This document shows positions 5,897-13,006 of a stretch of 13,015 nt of DNA, one piece after another; positions within the stretch are counted from its first letter, which is position 1; each line of letters begins with the position of its first letter. Origin of the DNA: an uncultured Bacilli bacterium (GTDB taxonomy: Bacteria; Bacillota_I; Bacilli_A; RF39; UBA660); NCBI GenBank assembly GCA_910578745.1, contig CAJTSN010000042.1:1-13015 (forward strand). The letters run 5' to 3'. The notes under the pieces were generated by a model that was not told where the DNA came from, searched no databases, and saw only the letters and a program-made list of their open reading frames with translations. A program made the translations under genes and the position numbers.

Positions 5897-6678
5897 TATA
5901 TCACCTTTGCATAACTATTTTCGTATTTATGAATAATATGTATTCCTATTCCAATCAAAACAATTCCAAGAATAAACCATCCACCAAGTATAAGAAAAGA
6001 AGGGGCTTTTCCATAAAGAAGGGTATCTCTAAAAGAATTAATAATAAAAGCAACTGGATTACAATTTAATAAAATTTTATTAAATGGTTCAGGAATTCTT
6101 GTTGCAATATTATAAAAAATACCAGATAAATAAAAAACCAAACGAAGTCCTAATGCAACAACATTTCCTAAATCTTCAATAAATATACCAAAATGGGTTA
6201 GAATTAAAGAAAGACCAAAAGTAATCATATATAAAACAAGTAAAATAGGTATAAAATAAAGAATGTTGATGGTTAATGGGACTTTCCATAGAAACATTAA
6301 AATCGCTACTAATCCCCAAGAAATGAGCATTTTAAAAAATGTAACAAAAGATTTCTGCAATACCAAAATATATTTAGGAATGTAAATTTTCGTCACAATT
6401 GCTCGATTCGCACTCACAATTTTTACACTGGCATTTATGTTTCGATTAAAATAATCCCATACAGTTAATCCTGTAAAAATGAATACAGGAAAATAGGGTT
6501 CTGTCGTTTTAAAAACAACACTTGCAATAAAAATATAAATCATCATAAAAAACATAGGATCTAATATCCACCATAACCAGTTCAAATAAGAACCTGCAAC
6601 TTCTGCTTTTAAGTCTGCTCTAGCCGAATATACTGCGTATTTAAAATAACGTTTGATATTCTCTATAAATCTTTTCAT
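5896..6678 (-). CDS. tagG: ABC-2 type polysaccharide/teichoic acid export permease
   Basis: A 260-residue membrane protein with about six hydrophobic segments and the ABC-2 permease layout of TagG/RfbD/Wzm. It has a basic amphipathic N-terminus (MKRFIENIKRYFKYA), then LNWLWWILDPMFFMMIY in the first membrane helix, the PVFIFTGLTVWDYF region, and a C-terminal NPVAFIINSFRDTLLYG segment that fits this family well. It would form the channel through which the ATPase drives export of a lipid-linked polymer. The longest frame begins at a TTG at 6690, but that codon abuts the ribosome binding site (GGAGGGG, rc of 6682-6688), so the ATG at 6678 is chosen. It is first in a two-gene operon. No polymer synthesis genes lie in the window, so wall teichoic acid is an inference from family resemblance. 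Confidence 0.88.
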   Translation of the reverse strand: MKRFIENIKRYFKYAVYSARADLKAEVAGSYLNWLWWILDPMFFMMIYIFIASVVFKTTEPYFPVFIFTGLTVWDYFNRNINASVKIVSANRAIVTKIYIPKYILVLQKSFVTFFKMLISWGLVAILMFLWKVPLTINILYFIPILLVLYMITFGLSLILTHFGIFIEDLGNVVALGLRLVFYLSGIFYNIATRIPEPFNKILLNCNPVAFIINSFRDTLLYGKAPSFLILGGWFILGIVLIGIGIHIIHKYENSYAKVI

Positions 6679-6702
6679 AATCCCCTCCAAAACTACAAAA
6701 AC

Positions 6703-6711
6703 ATTATATCA
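6703..6711 (-). promoter_or_regulatory. Extended -10 promoter of the exporter operon
   Basis: On the minus strand, TGATATAAT is an extended -10 (TGn plus perfect TATAAT), about 25 bases before the permease ATG. The -35 region is poor (TTTCAT), as is usual for extended -10 promoters. The preceding terminator of ezrA implies that a promoter is needed here. Confidence 0.6.
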
Positions 6712-6748
6712 TACTTTTATTATTTATGAAAATTATTTTATACACTTT

Positions 6749-6771
6749 AAAAAACCAGTACAAAACTGGTT
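6749..6771 (-). terminator. ezrA terminator overlapping the stop codon
   Basis: AACCAGT (6753-6759) and ACTGGTT (6765-6771) form a 7-bp stem with a 5-base loop. On the minus strand it is followed by T residues (six in a row, rc of 6749-6754). The stem begins inside the TAA stop codon of ezrA. Confidence 0.8.
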
Positions 6772-8488
6772 ATTTTTCATTGGAATAAAGAGATAACAAT
6801 TTATCATAAATTCCTTCTTCGACTTTATTTAAAGCATTAATACTCATTTCGAGTGATTTTTTATATTCTCCACCAAAAAATAGCTTTTCGGCATATCCTA
6901 AATTTCTGTGCAAATCCTCCATGGAACTACGATAACGATTTCCATAGACAATTGCCATTTCTGCAAACATGGCTGTCTTTACCATTTCTTTTGTTGTTCG
7001 ATGAAGTTTCAATACCAAATCCCTCGCTGTATCAACTCTCGTATTTAATACTTGTATCGTAATTGGCTTTTTCTCTAACTCCTTTACAATTTCCTTAATG
7101 GCTACTTGTGCATCATTTAACTCAATAAAATAGGCTTTTGGAATAATCGGTAAATCATACTCCCGTATCTTATTTTTTGATTCTTTTAAAATCGTTTTAA
7201 TTTCCTCTAACTGTTGCCTTGCTCGATTCTCATCTTCTTTCATACTTCCAATAGAATCCAAAATCATATCGACACGTTCTTCTAGATGAGCAAGTTTATC
7301 TGCTAAAACATCAACTTCTTTTAAAAGCTGTGAATAGGCAAACGTATTATTTCCTGTATGTTCAATAAATACTTCATAATCCGCTCTTAAAATTTCTAAA
7401 TCCTTTTGAATATTTTCTATTTCAACAATGTCACTTTGTGATAAATTATATAATTCTTGAATTTCTTCAATTTGATCTAAAATTTGAGCTACAATCTTAC
7501 GAATATGATCAAATTTAAGCTTAAATATTTTTTTGGCTTCTTCATAATTTTTATGATTTATTTTTTCCTTTTCAAAATCCGTAAATATATTTTCAAAATA
7601 AGTCACAAGAACTCTAAGTTCATCTAAACTATTTTCTACATTCAAAACCTTTGCTCGGTCTAAAATATCACTAATTTTATCCTTTGCTTCTCTTATATTA
7701 TCTTCCACATTCAAATAATCAAGAGGATATCCTTTTCGAACCATCACATCATATTCTTCTAAAACATCATCCATTTTCTTAGGCAAAATGGAAGTTGCAA
7801 GAATAAGAATCGTTGGCATTTCTTCTAAAATAACGGACATATGTTTCAGCATCTCATCAATCGACTTAATAATTGCTGCTACCTCGGTATATTCATTTTG
7901 ATCCATTATATTTTCAAAATCTTCAAAACGATGCGCAATATTTTCAAACTGAAGTTCTACAACTTCGGCAACTTCCTTAAATTCAGCCTTCTCATTTGTA
8001 TATTTTTGAAATAATTCACGATACTTACTTTTGAGTGAAGTCACCAAAGCCCGATTTCTTTCTTCACTACTTGTAATTTCTTTTATTTCCTTTAATAAAA
8101 ATTCAGAGTTTGTACGTACTTTATAGATTTCCATCTCTAGCCTTGCAATCTTATAAAGTGTACTTTTATAGTCTTGTTTTTGTAAAGAATAATCAGCTTC
8201 TAAAAGCATATCATTAATCTTAGGAACTTGCTCTTCTCGAATCACATTTAAACGATCTTTCCAATTATTATACATCGATTCTAATTTTTCGTTTTTATTA
8301 TAAGACTCTATTTTAGAAAGTTCAGGAATCACAGGTGAAGAATCGAGCATATTTTTCTCGACTTCTAATTTATCAAGTTGCTTTTTTATGGAATTATTTT
8401 TCTTATTTTGAATTAGAAATAGCACAATAATAATTAAAGTTATGGTAACAACCGAGATTGAAATCAAAACCAAAAGCATTGTATCCAT
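6770..8488 (-). CDS. ezrA: Septation ring formation regulator EzrA
   Basis: A 572-residue protein with one N-terminal membrane segment (about residues 4-26), followed by an almost wholly helical cytoplasmic part, matching EzrA in length and layout. EzrA restrains FtsZ assembly away from midcell and joins the divisome in Gram-positive bacteria of the Bacilli type. Family landmarks are the EERNRALV...YRELFQKY stretch at about 142-163, the EEMPTIL...LPKKMDDVLEEYDVMVRKGYPLDYLNVE block at about 222-262, and the conserved C-terminal NRYR at about 517-520 with YAEKLFFGGEYKKSLE after it. The open frame extends 25 codons further, but GAGGTG (rc of 8495-8500) sits six bases before the ATG at 8488. It is divergent from the 605-residue gene and terminated before the exporter operon. 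The ezrA-rpsD proximity matches Bacillus subtilis. Confidence 0.94.
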   Translation of the reverse strand: MDTMLLVLISISVVTITLIIIVLFLIQNKKNNSIKKQLDKLEVEKNMLDSSPVIPELSKIESYNKNEKLESMYNNWKDRLNVIREEQVPKINDMLLEADYSLQKQDYKSTLYKIARLEMEIYKVRTNSEFLLKEIKEITSSEERNRALVTSLKSKYRELFQKYTNEKAEFKEVAEVVELQFENIAHRFEDFENIMDQNEYTEVAAIIKSIDEMLKHMSVILEEMPTILILATSILPKKMDDVLEEYDVMVRKGYPLDYLNVEDNIREAKDKISDILDRAKVLNVENSLDELRVLVTYFENIFTDFEKEKINHKNYEEAKKIFKLKFDHIRKIVAQILDQIEEIQELYNLSQSDIVEIENIQKDLEILRADYEVFIEHTGNNTFAYSQLLKEVDVLADKLAHLEERVDMILDSIGSMKEDENRARQQLEEIKTILKESKNKIREYDLPIIPKAYFIELNDAQVAIKEIVKELEKKPITIQVLNTRVDTARDLVLKLHRTTKEMVKTAMFAEMAIVYGNRYRSSMEDLHRNLGYAEKLFFGGEYKKSLEMSINALNKVEEGIYDKLLSLYSNEK

Positions 8489-8558
8489 CGTCTTCACCTC
8501 TCTATTATAATGATAGCACATATTTCGACATTTTTTAACACTAATTTTTATCTTTTTT

Positions 8559-8588
8559 TTCAAAATTTATGATATTTTATGATATAAT
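8559..8588 (+). promoter_or_regulatory. Extended -10 promoter of the 605-residue gene
   Basis: TTCAAA (8559-8564), an 18-base spacer and TATAAT (8583-8588), with TG one base before the -10 (extended -10). Transcription would start near 8595. Two tandem copies of TTTATGATAT (8566-8575 and 8576-8585) run through the spacer into the -10. Confidence 0.65.
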
Positions 8589-8621
8589 CATAACAGTACA
8601 CTAAAGAATAGGAGGAACTCT

Positions 8622-10439
8622 ATGGATATATCATTCAAATTCTCATTTTTAAGAACTCTTGGTATTTCCCATTATGAAATTCCATACAATTTTTTAGAAA
8701 CCTGTCTTTCTTATACCGAAAATACAACAGAATTAGAACGTTGGTTTACAAATAGTGATTCTTTAAGTCTCATTGGAGCTGAAAAAGTATGCATTAAGAA
8801 TATTGTTGGAACCAATCATCCTTCTTATGAAAATAAAAGTTGGATCGACGCTTTTTTAAATACAAAAAGGGGAAAAGAAACCATCGAACTTTATGAAAGT
8901 CATCCTTCCTACTATTTTAATGATTTAAAACAAGTAAAACAAAGTTCTTTAATTCATGATACACCACTAGAAGTATTCAAAATAGATCATGAATACTATA
9001 TTAAGGGTGGAAATAATCGAATTCTATTACTTAAGATGCTCTATTTTTCTGAATTAAATCGTATAAAATTAGAAGCGGATAAAAATCATTTAAGTCCTAC
9101 AGAAATCCATCCTAAAATTGAGGAAATTGAAGAAAAGTATTCCTTTTATATGCAAGTAAATAAAGTCCCTGAAAATAAAGAAGTTTTATCTCTTATTTTC
9201 TATTTACAAAAAATGGGCATGCATTTTAAAAAAATAGGAAAAGAGGATTGCAATTACCAAGTCTCTTTCGAGAAGAATTGTTTTAATATCCAGTCCTTAT
9301 CTGAATTAAAACAATTATTTAAAAATAGTTTTTCTCTTACAACCATTTCAACGAAAGTAGAATTAATTGATAAACTAGAACAGATGATAAACGCCTATTT
9401 AAATACGATTCCAAGTCTAGGTTTAACAAACTTATTTTTAGAGTTATTCCCAAACTTTGAAAAATTCAAAGATTACTACCTGTATGCTAAAAGGAATAAT
9501 TTAAAAGAAAGCCTTACATCTTATAACTTAACAAATTTTTCCTATCAAAATTTATTTCTATACTTTGAAAAAGTATTTTTAGAGGGTGAAAAAAAGAGTT
9601 TTGAAGCATTATTTACAAACTATAAAAGCTTTAGTGAATTATATGAGAAAGTAAATTCACATGCATTTACAAAAAATAGAATTAAACAAGACTTAATTTT
9701 ACAAGAGTTTATTTTTACATTTAATAAAATGGTTAATTTCTTAGATAACTCTTATCTACCAAGAACCTATGAAGATACAGTACGTTACATAATAAATTGT
9801 GATTTGAAAAGACAGTATCATCTTTTACTTCCTGAATTAGAATTAGAGGAAAAATTAAAAGCTCAATTGAAAGATTTATATAAACTTAGAACAATCTTAG
9901 AACATAAAGATACATTAATTCCCCTATGCTCACAATATGAAAACGCAAAAAGAAACATTGCTCAAGAAAAAACATATACCCATATTGAAAACGAAAATTT
10001 ACTAAGAAAACAAAAAAATGTTACAGCAAAAAAAGAGGAATTAACAGAACTTAAAAAGAAAAAAGGATTAAAGAAAGCTTTTTGTAAAAAGGAAAGAAAT
10101 ACTATTGAAAGTGAATTAGTTAAGGAACAAAAAGAAAAAAGAGAAATTGAAAATGCACTTTTACTTGCTCAAAAAAATACAGTTAGAAATAAACATATTC
10201 TAGAAAACTGTTTAAAAGAACTTAGAGTTTTACTCCCAGAAGATGTCACTTTTGAATATGTAGAAAGTATTTTACAAGAAAATGATTTATCTATAGCAAT
10301 TCTTTATAAAAAAATTACAGATATGGAATTACAATTACGTACTATAAAAGCATCACAAAAATTAGATCAACTAAAAAAGAGGGCGTTAAGTTATGGTATG
10401 CCTCTAGAAAATAGTTTCGAAGGAAAAAAGTATTTCTAA
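8622..10439 (+). CDS. Unknown protein: ParB/Srx-like motif plus coiled coil
   Basis: A 605-residue protein not recognised as a named family. It has no signal peptide or membrane helix. Residues about 115-145 read LEVFKIDHEYYIKGGNNRILLLKMLYFSE. This resembles the ParB/sulfiredoxin-type motif, in which a short beta strand leads into a G-[GN]-[NH]-x-R turn and a helix, used for nucleotide binding. The middle (about 220-400) is helical and rich in Phe, Tyr and Leu. Residues about 405-590 are charged and heptad-like, including KKEELTELKKKKGLKKAF, and are probably a long coiled coil. Start: ATG at 8622 after AGGAGG (8610-8615) at ideal spacing. It has its own promoter and terminator. It lies where Bacillus subtilis carries hisJ, refZ and ytsP between ezrA and rpsD. 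A role in nucleoid or division control would be speculation from neighbours. Confidence 0.85.
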   Translation: MDISFKFSFLRTLGISHYEIPYNFLETCLSYTENTTELERWFTNSDSLSLIGAEKVCIKNIVGTNHPSYENKSWIDAFLNTKRGKETIELYESHPSYYFNDLKQVKQSSLIHDTPLEVFKIDHEYYIKGGNNRILLLKMLYFSELNRIKLEADKNHLSPTEIHPKIEEIEEKYSFYMQVNKVPENKEVLSLIFYLQKMGMHFKKIGKEDCNYQVSFEKNCFNIQSLSELKQLFKNSFSLTTISTKVELIDKLEQMINAYLNTIPSLGLTNLFLELFPNFEKFKDYYLYAKRNNLKESLTSYNLTNFSYQNLFLYFEKVFLEGEKKSFEALFTNYKSFSELYEKVNSHAFTKNRIKQDLILQEFIFTFNKMVNFLDNSYLPRTYEDTVRYIINCDLKRQYHLLLPELELEEKLKAQLKDLYKLRTILEHKDTLIPLCSQYENAKRNIAQEKTYTHIENENLLRKQKNVTAKKEELTELKKKKGLKKAFCKKERNTIESELVKEQKEKREIENALLLAQKNTVRNKHILENCLKELRVLLPEDVTFEYVESILQENDLSIAILYKKITDMELQLRTIKASQKLDQLKKRALSYGMPLENSFEGKKYF

Positions 10440-10458
10440 ATATTTATTTTCTACTTCT

Positions 10459-10493
10459 AAAAGAGCAACTCTTTAAACGGTTGCTCTTTTTTT
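10459..10493 (+). terminator. Strong terminator of the 605-residue gene
   Basis: AAAAGAGCAAC (10459-10469) and GTTGCTCTTTT (10480-10490) pair over 11 bases around a 10-base loop and continue into a T run. It begins about 20 bases after the TAA stop. The symmetric A and T flanks would let it work in both directions. Confidence 0.9.
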
Positions 10494-10720
10494 CTATAAA
10501 TAAGAAGAATTTTTTATTTTTTTTCTATTTTTCTTTCAAGAAATTTAGAGAAACGATTATTCTCCTTCTATTTCTATTAGGAATGTGTAGGGCAACTGTA
10601 TGAAAAATAATTTTCAAAAGAAAGAAAAAATTACAATTATAAAGAATTTAATAGTTATAAACCTTTTATATATAGGAAAATATTTTTATGTAGACAGCCT
10701 AAACAAATATGTGAAAATCA
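10494..10720. other. Intergenic region upstream of the rpsD promoter
   Basis: AT-rich sequence with no credible gene. An 82-codon open frame beginning at 10600 runs through the rpsD promoter and leader without a good ribosome binding site and is not accepted. A short GAGAA/TTCTC inverted repeat at 10548-10564 is too weak to call. Confidence 0.5.
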
Positions 10721-10749
10721 TTGACATTTTCTGTATAAAATTATATAAT
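10721..10749 (+). promoter_or_regulatory. Perfect consensus sigma-A promoter of rpsD
   Basis: TTGACA at 10721-10726, a 17-base spacer and TATAAT at 10744-10749. Every position matches consensus, as expected for a highly expressed ribosomal protein gene. Transcription should start near 10756, giving a leader of about 150 bases. Confidence 0.92.
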
Positions 10750-10755
10750 CGAATT

Positions 10756-10909
10756 GCTTATGTCAATGCAGCTTGCTATTTTATTTATAACGTGTTTGTT
10801 ACCAGTTGGGATTATTGTGTAACTTTTGCTGCAAAGCGAAGATATTAGAACAAACACCCTATAAATAAGAATGGTTTCTCATGACTTTGCAAAAGGAAGG
10901 AGAAAAATT
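10756..10909 (+). promoter_or_regulatory. rpsD leader RNA, candidate S4 autoregulatory element
   Basis: The untranslated leader has a perfect 9-bp stem, GTGTTTGTT (10792-10800) with AACAAACAC (10849-10857), enclosing about 48 bases. Within it, CTTTTGC and GCGAAG (10823-10840) can form a small hairpin. Segments inside this loop can also pair outside it: GCTGCA (10828-10833) with TGCAGC (10767-10772), and TGCAAAG (10830-10836) with CTTTGCA (10885-10891), just before the ribosome binding site AAGGAG (10897-10902). These pairings compete and would be pseudoknots. In Bacillus subtilis rpsD is known to be repressed by S4 binding to its leader; the same control here is inferred from position and structure. 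Confidence 0.6.
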
Positions 10910-11512
10910 ATGTCAAGATACACAGGTTCTGTTTACAGAAAATCACGTCGTTTTGGTTTCTCTGTATTAGAAAATGGAAAAGAATTAGCAAAAAAACCAT
11001 ATGCACCAGGACAACATGGACAAGATCGTCGTAGAAAGGCTTCAAATTATGGAGAGCAACTAACAGAAAAACAAAAAGTTCGATTTATGTATGGAGTTAG
11101 TGAAAAACAATTTAGAAAAACTTTTGAAGAAGCTGGAAAAATCAAAGGTGTTCATGGTGAAAACTTTTTAAGACTTTTGGAGAGTCGCTTAGATAGCTTA
11201 GTTTATCGTATTGGATTTGCTACTACAAGAAAAGGGGCAAGACAACTCGTTAACCATGGTCATATTACTGTAAATGGTAAAAAAGTGGATATCCCATCTT
11301 ATAGATGTAAACCAGGAGATACTATTTCCGTAAAAGATAATGCTAAAGAGTTTTCTATTATTAAAACATCTTTAGAAAATGCACCACGTCGTGTTGAATT
11401 CATTACATATGATGAAGCTAAAATGAGCGCTACTTATGTTCGTTATCCTGAAAGAAATGAACTTAATGCTGATATTAACGAATCATTAATCGTTGAATTC
11501 TACAATAGATAA
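10910..11512 (+). CDS. rpsD: 30S ribosomal protein S4
   Basis: A 200-residue protein, the standard bacterial S4 length. It binds 16S rRNA early in assembly of the small subunit and in Bacilli also represses its own synthesis. The N-terminus SRYTGSVYRKSRRFG and the following KPYAPGQHGQDRRRK are diagnostic. The S4 RNA-binding domain spans about residues 91-155 (SRLDSLVYRIGFATTRKGARQLVNHGHITVNG). The Cys-rich zinc site of some S4 proteins is absent, so this is the zinc-free form. The frame is open 13 codons further upstream, but AAGGAG at 10897-10902, seven bases before the ATG at 10910, and the conserved N-terminus fix the start. It is a single-gene unit, unlike its alpha-operon place in Escherichia coli but like Bacillus. 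Confidence 0.98.
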   Translation: MSRYTGSVYRKSRRFGFSVLENGKELAKKPYAPGQHGQDRRRKASNYGEQLTEKQKVRFMYGVSEKQFRKTFEEAGKIKGVHGENFLRLLESRLDSLVYRIGFATTRKGARQLVNHGHITVNGKKVDIPSYRCKPGDTISVKDNAKEFSIIKTSLENAPRRVEFITYDEAKMSATYVRYPERNELNADINESLIVEFYNR

Positions 11513-11529
11513 GCCTATCTTATCTATCT

Positions 11530-11554
11530 AGAGAATACAAAAATATTCTCTTTT
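11530..11554 (+). terminator. rpsD terminator
   Basis: AGAGAATA (11530-11537) and TATTCTCT (11544-11551) form an 8-bp stem with a 6-base loop, then three more T, starting 18 bases after the stop. The T tract is short, and the larger hairpin at 11580 may act as a backup. Confidence 0.65.
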
Positions 11555-11573
11555 ATGAAAAATTGAATATACT

Positions 11574-11639
11574 AAAAATGCGAGAGAAAATGTTCTTATT
11601 CTAATCAATAAAACATTGTTAAGATCTCGCTTTTTTTTT
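11574..11639. repeat. Dispersed hairpin repeat, full copy
   Basis: GCGAGA (11580-11585) pairs with TCTCGC (11625-11630), flanked by an A run on the left and nine T on the right. Inside, AATGTT (11589-11594) can pair with AACATT further along the right arm, leaving a loop containing CTTATTCTAA. Bases 11587-11604 recur inverted at 2-19. It lies between the convergent rpsD and surface-protein genes and can serve as a bidirectional terminator. Confidence 0.75.
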
Positions 11640-11760
11640 GATAAAAAATAGCTTTATAATATTCAACACATACATACATAGAAAATCGTTATTAAAATAA
11701 CTTTTTCAACAAATCTCTTAATCCGCTTAATAGAAAAAAGTTCTTATATATTTTCTTCAT

Positions 11761-11799
11761 AAAAAAATGGTGTAATTATTAAAATCACATCATTTTTTT
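11761..11799 (-). terminator. Terminator of the surface-protein gene
   Basis: AAAAAAATGGTGT (11761-11773) and ACATCATTTTTTT (11787-11799) pair with one G-T wobble around a loop of about 13 bases. On the minus strand it ends in seven T, just after the gene ending at 11822. Being symmetric, it could also stop plus-strand transcription. Confidence 0.75.
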
Positions 11800-11821
11800 A
11801 CTTAGCTCAATAAATACAAAA

Positions 11822-13006
11822 CTACACCTGATAATAAATAGCACCTTTTATTCTATAAGTTATGGTTTCATTACTACTGAATGAACCGCCATACTTTCTA
11901 AAGTAAATACCCCCACTTCTTGCAACCTTAACAGTAAGAGTACTTCCAGACACACTGACACTAGTACTATTCGGATTTAAAGTCTCATTTATAAGCCTCC
12001 CCATTTCATTAGTCCAATTTCTATCAGAGAAAGCCACAAAATCATTAGATGATCGGCCATCATATATCTCAAAATAGAAAGTACTATTTTCTAGTGAAAC
12101 TATTGCATACGCAAGTTGTACATTTGAATATGAATTTCCTAAATCAATACTAAATGTGAGTTCTTTAGCACCATTAGCTGAAGAATAATTTAATGTACTT
12201 GTACCTGTTTTATTAAACCAGACATATTTATATAAAGTGCCACTTGGACAAGATGGACAACAAGAAGAACAACTTGAATATCCTGTAGTCCCTGTTCCTG
12301 TAATTCCTAATACAGTTTGGCCCTTCACTATCTTATTTGCTGTTAATCCTATTGCACTTGCTATTTCAGAATTTGCTGCATACACTTCTGAAGAATTTGT
12401 TTGATTAAAATGAGTTTCAGCTGGATAATATCCATATGGAAATGTAAAATAAGTATATGTATCATTTGAACCGACTTGGGTTGCTTGACTTGAACCACCT
12501 CTTACTGGTATCGTTCCATTTACCCCTGCTATTGTTGTCCCTTGTATTAATTTATCTCCTGTTATTCCATATAAGTTTGCTACTTCGGCTGTAGGTATTA
12601 CTGCATAAGAACTTCCTCCTCCTTCATACCATCCTTGTGGTGGCGATGTTGCTATATAATTAACCCCATCCGTACCTGTGGTAAGTTGGGTATTTGCCCC
12701 CACATTTAATGCTATATTTGGATAGGAGACATTTAATCCCCCTGTTATATTTCCAGTATATCTTCTATCTGGCATTGTTCCTGTAACTTTTTTCCCTCCG
12801 ACTAAAGCAGTTTGCCCTTTCAAAATTTGGGAAGCTGTTGCATTTCCATAGTTCGCCTTCGTATATAAATCATTTAAAGCTCCTTCTACGGTTGTTTGAT
12901 TATTCTTTCCATAACTTACTCCATTCGATGGCAGGTTACTACTCGCTGCATTTGTTCCTAATATCGCTACGATCATGCAAAGTAGTACGACCTCTATTCC
13001 TAACAT
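11822..13006 (-). CDS. Secreted surface protein with phage-tail-like repeats, 5' end probably cut
   Basis: At least 394 residues. A hydrophobic N-terminus (VVLLCMIVAILG) followed by TNA-ASS looks like a signal peptide with cleavage near residue 20. No Shine-Dalgarno is visible in the nine bases left, and the frame stays open to the window edge with a Lys before the first Met, so the true start probably lies outside. The mature protein has GVSYGKNNQTTVEGALNDLYTK near 29-50, then three related units: ASQILKGQTALVGGKKVTGT (58-77), ITGDKLIQGTTIAGVNGT (148-165) and LTANKIVKGQTVLGITGT (221-238). Such units occur in phage tail and surface proteins of gut Bacillota. A Cys cluster CSSCCPSC (246-253) separates them from a beta-rich C-terminal domain of about 140 residues. 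There is no LPXTG or membrane anchor. Function unknown; possibly adhesion. Confidence 0.75.
   Translation of the reverse strand: MLGIEVVLLCMIVAILGTNAASSNLPSNGVSYGKNNQTTVEGALNDLYTKANYGNATASQILKGQTALVGGKKVTGTMPDRRYTGNITGGLNVSYPNIALNVGANTQLTTGTDGVNYIATSPPQGWYEGGGSSYAVIPTAEVANLYGITGDKLIQGTTIAGVNGTIPVRGGSSQATQVGSNDTYTYFTFPYGYYPAETHFNQTNSSEVYAANSEIASAIGLTANKIVKGQTVLGITGTGTTGYSSCSSCCPSCPSGTLYKYVWFNKTGTSTLNYSSANGAKELTFSIDLGNSYSNVQLAYAIVSLENSTFYFEIYDGRSSNDFVAFSDRNWTNEMGRLINETLNPNSTSVSVSGSTLTVKVARSGGIYFRKYGGSFSSNETITYRIKGAIYYQV

Noticed and set aside
5878..6069. 63-codon open frame on the plus strand
   Set aside because: Antisense to the permease and the coupled start of the ATPase gene; no ribosome binding site.
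6679..6690. TTG start for the permease, four codons upstream
   Set aside because: The TTG overlaps the GGAGGGG ribosome binding site that serves the ATG at 6678.
6853..7062. 69-codon open frame on the plus strand
   Set aside because: Antisense to the conserved C-terminal part of ezrA; no supporting signal.
8504..8509. TATAAT (minus strand) as ezrA -10
   Set aside because: Transcription would begin at about 8497, inside the Shine-Dalgarno sequence, leaving the mRNA without a usable ribosome binding site; no -35 is present either.
8489..8563. 25-codon upstream extension of ezrA
   Set aside because: The extension is Lys/Cys-rich, lacks a ribosome binding site and would bury the N-terminal membrane anchor; GAGGTG before the ATG at 8488 gives the normal EzrA N-terminus.
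10600..10848. 82-codon open frame on the plus strand
   Set aside because: It runs across the perfect rpsD promoter and the structured leader, lacks a good ribosome binding site and has a low-complexity Lys/Ile/Tyr composition typical of translated AT-rich spacer.
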